The position numbers were made by a program, and so were the translations under genes. Shown here piece after piece: positions 60,342 to 64,000 of a DNA stretch of 64,000 nucleotides. The notes beneath the pieces were generated by a model. The model was not told the DNA's origin and did not search any database. It worked only from the letters and a program-made list of their open reading frames with translations. This DNA comes from WGAL01 sp964570865 (lineage in GTDB: Bacteria > Bacteroidota > Ignavibacteria > Ignavibacteriales > Melioribacteraceae): contig CAZMZM010000002.1 in NCBI GenBank assembly GCA_964570865.1, forward strand, positions 1 to 64,000, read 5' to 3'. The stretch's first letter is position 1. Each line of letters starts with the position of its first letter.

Positions 60342-61403
60342 TTAATCCACATGAACTATCCAGCCGTATCGGTCGTCAATTTTTCCGTACTGCATTCCGG
60401 TTAGTTCGTCATATAATCTTGTTGCAAGGTCACCGGCGCCATGCTCAGCCAAGTGCATAATTTCATCATGGAATTTTAATTTGCTCACGGAAGAAATTAC
60501 TGCCGCAGTTCCCGTTCCGAAAACTTCAAGAAGTCTGCCATCTTCCTTGGCTTTGAACAATTCATCTATTGCCACTCTGCGTTCTTGCACATTGTAACCC
60601 CAATCCTTCAGGATTGTAATTACAGCATCACGTGTTATTCCGGGTAAAATCGAACCGGTCAACGGCGCCGTTGCAACTTCATCATCAAACTGTACAAACA
60701 AGTTCATGGTTCCTACTTCTTCCAAATACTTTTGCTCTATTGCATCAAGCCAAAGTACTTGCGAATATCCTTCCGCCCTTGCTTCCTTTTGGGCAAGCAG
60801 TGAAGCTGCATAATTACCGCCTGTTTTGCATTCGCCAACACCTTTGCGTACGGCGCGCACATACCTATCGGTAGCTAAAATAGGGACAGGATGAAATCCT
60901 TCAGGATAGTAAGGACCAACAGGACTAAGTATTATCAACATCTTAAATTTACTGCCCGGACGAACACCCAAAACGGGTTCCGTACCAATCATAAGTGGTC
61001 GGATGTAAAGTGAATAACCCGGACGGGTAGGGATCCACTCTTCATCAATCTTAATAAGTTTTTTAAGATAATCTAATACTAAGTCGATATCAACTTCCGG
61101 CATGCTTAACCGTCTTGCTGAATGATTAAAACGTTGAAAATTCTTTTCAGGTCTGAAAAGAGATATTTTTCCATTTACTTGTTTGTAGGCTTTTAATCCT
61201 TCAAAGATTTCCAAGCCATAATGCAGTACCATTGCGGCAGGGTGAATAACCAAATCCCTAAATTCCGTAATCTTAGGTTCCAGCCAACCGCCTTGCCCAG
61301 CGTCGTAGTCCATCTCGAACATATGAGGTGTGAATATTCTGCCGAATTCTAACTTCTCCGGCAAAGTTACTTTTTGCTCTCTCTTTTTTTCTACAACATC
61401 CAT
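60342..61403 (-). CDS. ilvE: Branched-chain amino acid aminotransferase
   Basis: This 353-residue PLP enzyme transfers the amino group between leucine, isoleucine or valine and 2-oxoglutarate. PLP lysine is K193 in GECKTGGNYAASL; the class IV motifs YGLEIFEGLKAY, YIRPLMIGTEP, EVGTMNLFVQFDD, TGSILPGITRDAV and EVFGTGTAAVISS are all present. It is the long, eukaryote-like type common in Bacteroidota. AAAAAGGTG precedes the ATG. It is preceded by a 200-base region with two stable hairpins that looks like a leader. Confidence 0.95.
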   Translation of the reverse strand: MDVVEKKREQKVTLPEKLEFGRIFTPHMFEMDYDAGQGGWLEPKITEFRDLVIHPAAMVLHYGLEIFEGLKAYKQVNGKISLFRPEKNFQRFNHSARRLSMPEVDIDLVLDYLKKLIKIDEEWIPTRPGYSLYIRPLMIGTEPVLGVRPGSKFKMLIILSPVGPYYPEGFHPVPILATDRYVRAVRKGVGECKTGGNYAASLLAQKEARAEGYSQVLWLDAIEQKYLEEVGTMNLFVQFDDEVATAPLTGSILPGITRDAVITILKDWGYNVQERRVAIDELFKAKEDGRLLEVFGTGTAAVISSVSKLKFHDEIMHLAEHGAGDLATRLYDELTGMQYGKIDDRYGWIVHVD

Positions 61404-61433
61404 AATTCACCTTTTTCTGTATTGGACAATTTA

Positions 61434-61511
61434 AAAATAAGATGCCCGGTGGAGGGCACTACCGGGCATTGATACAAAACAGTCCCCTCTTCGACAATGA
61501 GACTGTTTTTT
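61434..61511 (-). promoter_or_regulatory. Candidate structured leader/attenuator of ilvE
   Basis: On the minus strand two hairpins precede ilvE. The first pairs 61501-61509 with 61476-61484 (9 bp, loop 16); the second pairs ATGCCCGGT/ACCGGGCAT at 61461-61469 and 61442-61450 (9 bp, loop 10) and is followed by CTTATTTTTAAA, so it can act as a terminator 38 bases before the ATG. GAGGGGACT at the first hairpin can pair with AGTGCCCTC in the loop of the second (one mismatch), a possible switch. The plus strand of the first hairpin also ends in a T run, so these could simply be terminators. Confidence 0.45.
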
Positions 61512-61618
61512 AATATTATATTAATAATTTCAATCAAAAGTTACCTGAATTTTTAACTAACCAAAAGCAAAAATAATAAATTTATTGATAGATACAAAAT
61601 TTTATAATATTATAAAAT

Positions 61619-62185
61619 CTATTGTTTATTTGTAAAATTAAATGTTTTACTTATCTTTTTGAATACAGGATTGTATGCTTCGTAGGTTGAATCCACAGCA
61701 GAAGAGAGTACTACATAACCGTATTTATCTTTTTCAAATATATATGCAAGACATTTCTGAACGCGTTTGCCATTCATGATAAACGTATATTCAAACCATC
61801 TCGAATCGTTTCCGTTAATCTTTGTTTTACCGGAATTCCCTTCCTTAAAATTTTTAAGCAGTGTCGGAATTTTCTTGAGCGAATAATTTAAATATCCGTC
61901 AATATCGGTAACTCCTTTCGGATACTTCTCCCTAAAGATAATCACATCCTCCCTAAACATATCCGTTGAATCTTTTACCGGACTTAAAGCCATTAGCTGG
62001 AAAGACTGTCTTCCTTTTTTCACTTCCCATGATTCGGGAAAGCCAATGGAATAGCTTGAATCAGCCGGCATGTATTTCACAAGTCCGTTAACACTTTTGG
62101 GTTTGGTTTCCTGATTATTATTTTTATTACCACATCCTACAAAAAATAACAATAGTGCAAATAAAACGACTATCTGTTTTAACAT
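61619..62185 (-). CDS. Lipoprotein with PsbP/DcrB-like domain
   Basis: A lipoprotein of 188 residues: hydrophobic leader then FFVGC with lipid-accepting C18. The mature part begins with an asparagine/lysine-rich tether, then YSIGFPESWEVKKGRQSF, the opening strand typical of PsbP/DcrB-like folds, and ends VFKKISKTFNF as those domains do. The role is unknown. It lies 26 bases downstream of the metH stop and upstream of the ilvE leader, same strand. Confidence 0.7.
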   Translation of the reverse strand: MLKQIVVLFALLLFFVGCGNKNNNQETKPKSVNGLVKYMPADSSYSIGFPESWEVKKGRQSFQLMALSPVKDSTDMFREDVIIFREKYPKGVTDIDGYLNYSLKKIPTLLKNFKEGNSGKTKINGNDSRWFEYTFIMNGKRVQKCLAYIFEKDKYGYVVLSSAVDSTYEAYNPVFKKISKTFNFTNKQ

Positions 62186-62211
62186 AAATCTACCTCTATT
62201 AAATTAAAAAA

Positions 62212-64000
62212 TTATTCTGTCAAATTCGGCTTTAACCAATCTGTTGCTTCTTCTAATTTCATCTTCTTCCGCAATGCGTAGTCTTCAAGTTGATCTTGGA
62301 GAATTTTACCGACACCAAAATACTTGGCTTGCGGATTTGCAAAATATAACCCGCTTACAGATGCAGTAGGAAGCATCGCCATTGATTCCGTTAGTGTGAT
62401 TCCGGTTTCTTTCTCAACATTTAACAAATCAAAAATAATTCTTTTTTCCGTATGATCAGGTTGCGAAGGATAACCCGGCGCGGGCCTGATACCAACATAC
62501 TTCTCTTCAATCAATTCCTGATAAGTTAAATTCTCATCTTCGGCATAACCCCAAATTTCAGTTCTAACTTTTAGATGCATCAATTCGGTAAAAGCTTCGG
62601 CAAGTCTGTCGGCTAAACTCTTTACCAATATGGCGCTGTAATCGTCATGATTGGATTCAAACTTTTCGATTAACGATTCAATTCCAATTCCTGTCGTAAC
62701 TGCAAACATACCAATGTAATCTTTGATACCTGAATCTTTTGGAGCAATAAAATCAGCCAGAGCAATATTATTATTCGGTTTGTTAGATTTTTTCTGTTGT
62801 CTTAAAGTGTGCAGAACCGTCAGCGGTTTTTTCCTTTTCTCATTTTTATAAATTACTATGTCGTCCATATCGGAGTTAGCCGGGAAAATTCCAACTACGC
62901 CATTAGCATTCAACAAATAATGTTTCTCTATCTCATCCAGCATATTTAGAGCATCGTTATATAATTTTTTAGCTTCCTTACCGAATTTTTCATTCTTAAA
63001 AATAGACGGAAACTTACCTTTCAACTCCCATGCATGGAAAAACGGAGTCCAATCGATGAACTCTCTGATTTCTTTAATCGAATAGTTCTTAAATATTTTA
63101 ATCCCGAGAAACTTAGGGACAGCAGGAAGATTAACGCCAAAATCAATTAAATATTTATTCTTTCTTGCTTCAGCCAATGAAATTAAATTTTTCTTTTCTA
63201 ATTTGGAACTGTGAGCTTTTCGAATTTTATCGTATTGTTCTTCAACCTCCGATTTTATTTTATCCTTATCTTTCAGCAATTCGGTTACAACTCCCACGCT
63301 CCTTGATGCATCGAGGACGTGAACGGTTACTCCGCTGTAATTAGGGGCAATCTTAACTGCAGTATGAGTTGTAGAAGTTGTAGCTCCGCCAATAAGCAAA
63401 GGCAAATCAATTTTCATTCGTTCCATCTCTTTGGCAATATGAACCATCTCATTTAAGGAAGGTGTAATTAATCCGCTAAGCCCAATCATATCTACATCCT
63501 TTTCAACTGCAGTAGATAAAATCGTTTCGGCAGGTACCATAACTCCTAAATCTATTACATCATAGTTATTACAGGCCAAAACAACACCGACAATATTTTT
63601 ACCAATGTCGTGAACATCTCCCTTAACGGTAGCAAGTAAAACAGTTCCGACTTTCTGTGTGTTCCCGGCGGCTTTCTTTTCAGCCTCAATATAAGGTATG
63701 AGATACGAAACAGCTTTCTTCATTACTCTTGCGCTTTTAACCACTTGCGGTAAAAACATTTTTCCCGAGCCGAACAAATCTCCAACCTTATTCATTCCTT
63801 TCATTAAAGGTCCTTCGATTACGTCTAAGGATTCATTTGCTTTTTGCCTGGCTTCCTCTATATCCTCTTCAATAAATTCAACTATTCCGTTTATCAAAGC
63901 GTGCTCAAGCCTTTTATCGACAGTCCAACCGCGCCATTCGATTTTTTTCTTTTTTACTTCTCCGGTTTGCTTTACTTTTTCGGCATACTCAATAAGCCGC
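62212..64000 (-). CDS. metH: Cobalamin-dependent methionine synthase, C-terminal part (cut by window edge)
   Basis: The frame is open from the stop at 62212 to the window end, with EYAEKV, IEWRGWTVDKRLEHALINGI upstream of the first possible start, so the gene continues beyond 64000. Visible are the B12 cap domain, the cobalamin-binding domain with GDVHDIGKNI (the cobalt-ligand histidine) and SGLITPSLNEMVHIA, and the AdoMet reactivation domain with RPAPGYPSQPDHTEK and SVSGLYFANPQAKYFGVG. It methylates homocysteine using 5-methyltetrahydrofolate. The N-terminal homocysteine and folate domains are outside. The lipoprotein gene follows 26 bases after its stop. Confidence 0.95.
   Translation of the reverse strand, partial: RLIEYAEKVKQTGEVKKKKIEWRGWTVDKRLEHALINGIVEFIEEDIEEARQKANESLDVIEGPLMKGMNKVGDLFGSGKMFLPQVVKSARVMKKAVSYLIPYIEAEKKAAGNTQKVGTVLLATVKGDVHDIGKNIVGVVLACNNYDVIDLGVMVPAETILSTAVEKDVDMIGLSGLITPSLNEMVHIAKEMERMKIDLPLLIGGATTSTTHTAVKIAPNYSGVTVHVLDASRSVGVVTELLKDKDKIKSEVEEQYDKIRKAHSSKLEKKNLISLAEARKNKYLIDFGVNLPAVPKFLGIKIFKNYSIKEIREFIDWTPFFHAWELKGKFPSIFKNEKFGKEAKKLYNDALNMLDEIEKHYLLNANGVVGIFPANSDMDDIVIYKNEKRKKPLTVLHTLRQQKKSNKPNNNIALADFIAPKDSGIKDYIGMFAVTTGIGIESLIEKFESNHDDYSAILVKSLADRLAEAFTELMHLKVRTEIWGYAEDENLTYQELIEEKYVGIRPAPGYPSQPDHTEKRIIFDLLNVEKETGITLTESMAMLPTASVSGLYFANPQAKYFGVGKILQDQLEDYALRKKMKLEEATDWLKPNLTE

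Noticed and set aside
61404..61618. T-box riboswitch for ilvE
   Set aside because: No specifier loop or T-box consensus is visible, and T-boxes are rare outside Firmicutes and relatives; only generic hairpins can be supported.
1..64000. Mobile elements, prophage, CRISPR arrays
   Set aside because: I found no transposase, integrase, phage structural gene or spaced direct-repeat array on either strand.

Overview
This is an ordinary-looking chromosomal stretch from an AT-rich, Gram-negative bacterium of the Bacteroidota/Ignavibacteriota/Chlorobiota group, most likely an Ignavibacteria-type organism. The placement rests on six large secreted proteins that end in the same type A type-IX-secretion sorting domain (a QNYPNPFNP-like motif, then LG(R/Q)(K/Q)V, SG(I/V)Y and a terminal K/R). 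It is supported by the YicC-Gmk-RpoZ order, DUF6132/DUF1858 proteins, a histone-like 61-residue protein, and a lone octaheme hydroxylamine-oxidoreductase-like cytochrome. A run of exactly 100 N at 50878-50977 shows the source is a scaffolded, possibly metagenomic, assembly. I see no phage, transposase, integrase, CRISPR array or rRNA; there is one tRNA.

Layout. 0.2-9.7 kb, minus strand: two secreted sorting-domain proteins, an NfeD-type membrane protease, an MltD-like lytic transglycosylase lipoprotein with six LysM repeats, and a small unknown protein. 9.7-20.7 kb: a BamE-like anchored protein, then on the minus strand glutamate dehydrogenase, a GAF/PEP-pyruvate-binding protein coupled to a HisH-like protein that lacks its catalytic cysteine, CapA, a histone-like protein, a membrane heterodisulfide-reductase-like Fe-S oxidoreductase, BioY, L28 and ferritin. 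20.7-30 kb: a secreted GH18 protein, the octaheme cytochrome, an old-yellow-enzyme/dienoyl-CoA-reductase-like protein, an unrecognised 600-residue TIM-barrel-like protein and a PAP2 phosphatase.

30-35 kb, plus strand: housekeeping block yicC-gmk-rpoZ, family-4 uracil-DNA glycosylase, dnaB and an overlapping DUF1460 protein. 35-37.5 kb, minus strand: a carbamoyltransferase-SxtJ-DUF5989 cluster, divergent from a plus-strand run of secreted GH13 amylase, SGNH hydrolase with TPR, and inositol monophosphatase. 42.4-43.6 kb: a small redox operon (DUF6132, DUF1858, TlpA-like thioredoxin), then tRNA-Ser(UGA). 43.9-49.6 kb: two sorting-domain proteins sharing a recently duplicated 3' end, a TIGR02757 protein and an outer-membrane barrel-like protein. 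49.8-51.2 kb: an arsR-arsC pair divergent from a thioredoxin-like gene that is cut by the assembly gap, with the tail of an AhpD/CMD-family gene beyond it. 51.2-54 kb: a secreted M14 carboxypeptidase and a DUF4870 protein. 54.2-60.1 kb: a five-gene MacAB-TolC-like efflux operon. 60.3-64 kb: ilvE behind a structured leader, a lipoprotein, and the 3' part of metH running off the window.

The most unusual items are the carbamoyltransferase/SxtJ/DUF5989 set, the HisH-like protein without catalytic residues translationally coupled to a GAF-PPDK-like protein next to gdhA, the cysteine-rich TIM-barrel-like protein at 27411-29213, the orphan octaheme cytochrome, and hairpins at positions that suggest RNA-level control (ilvE leader; capA start). 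No clearly new multi-gene system is proven by the sequence alone.
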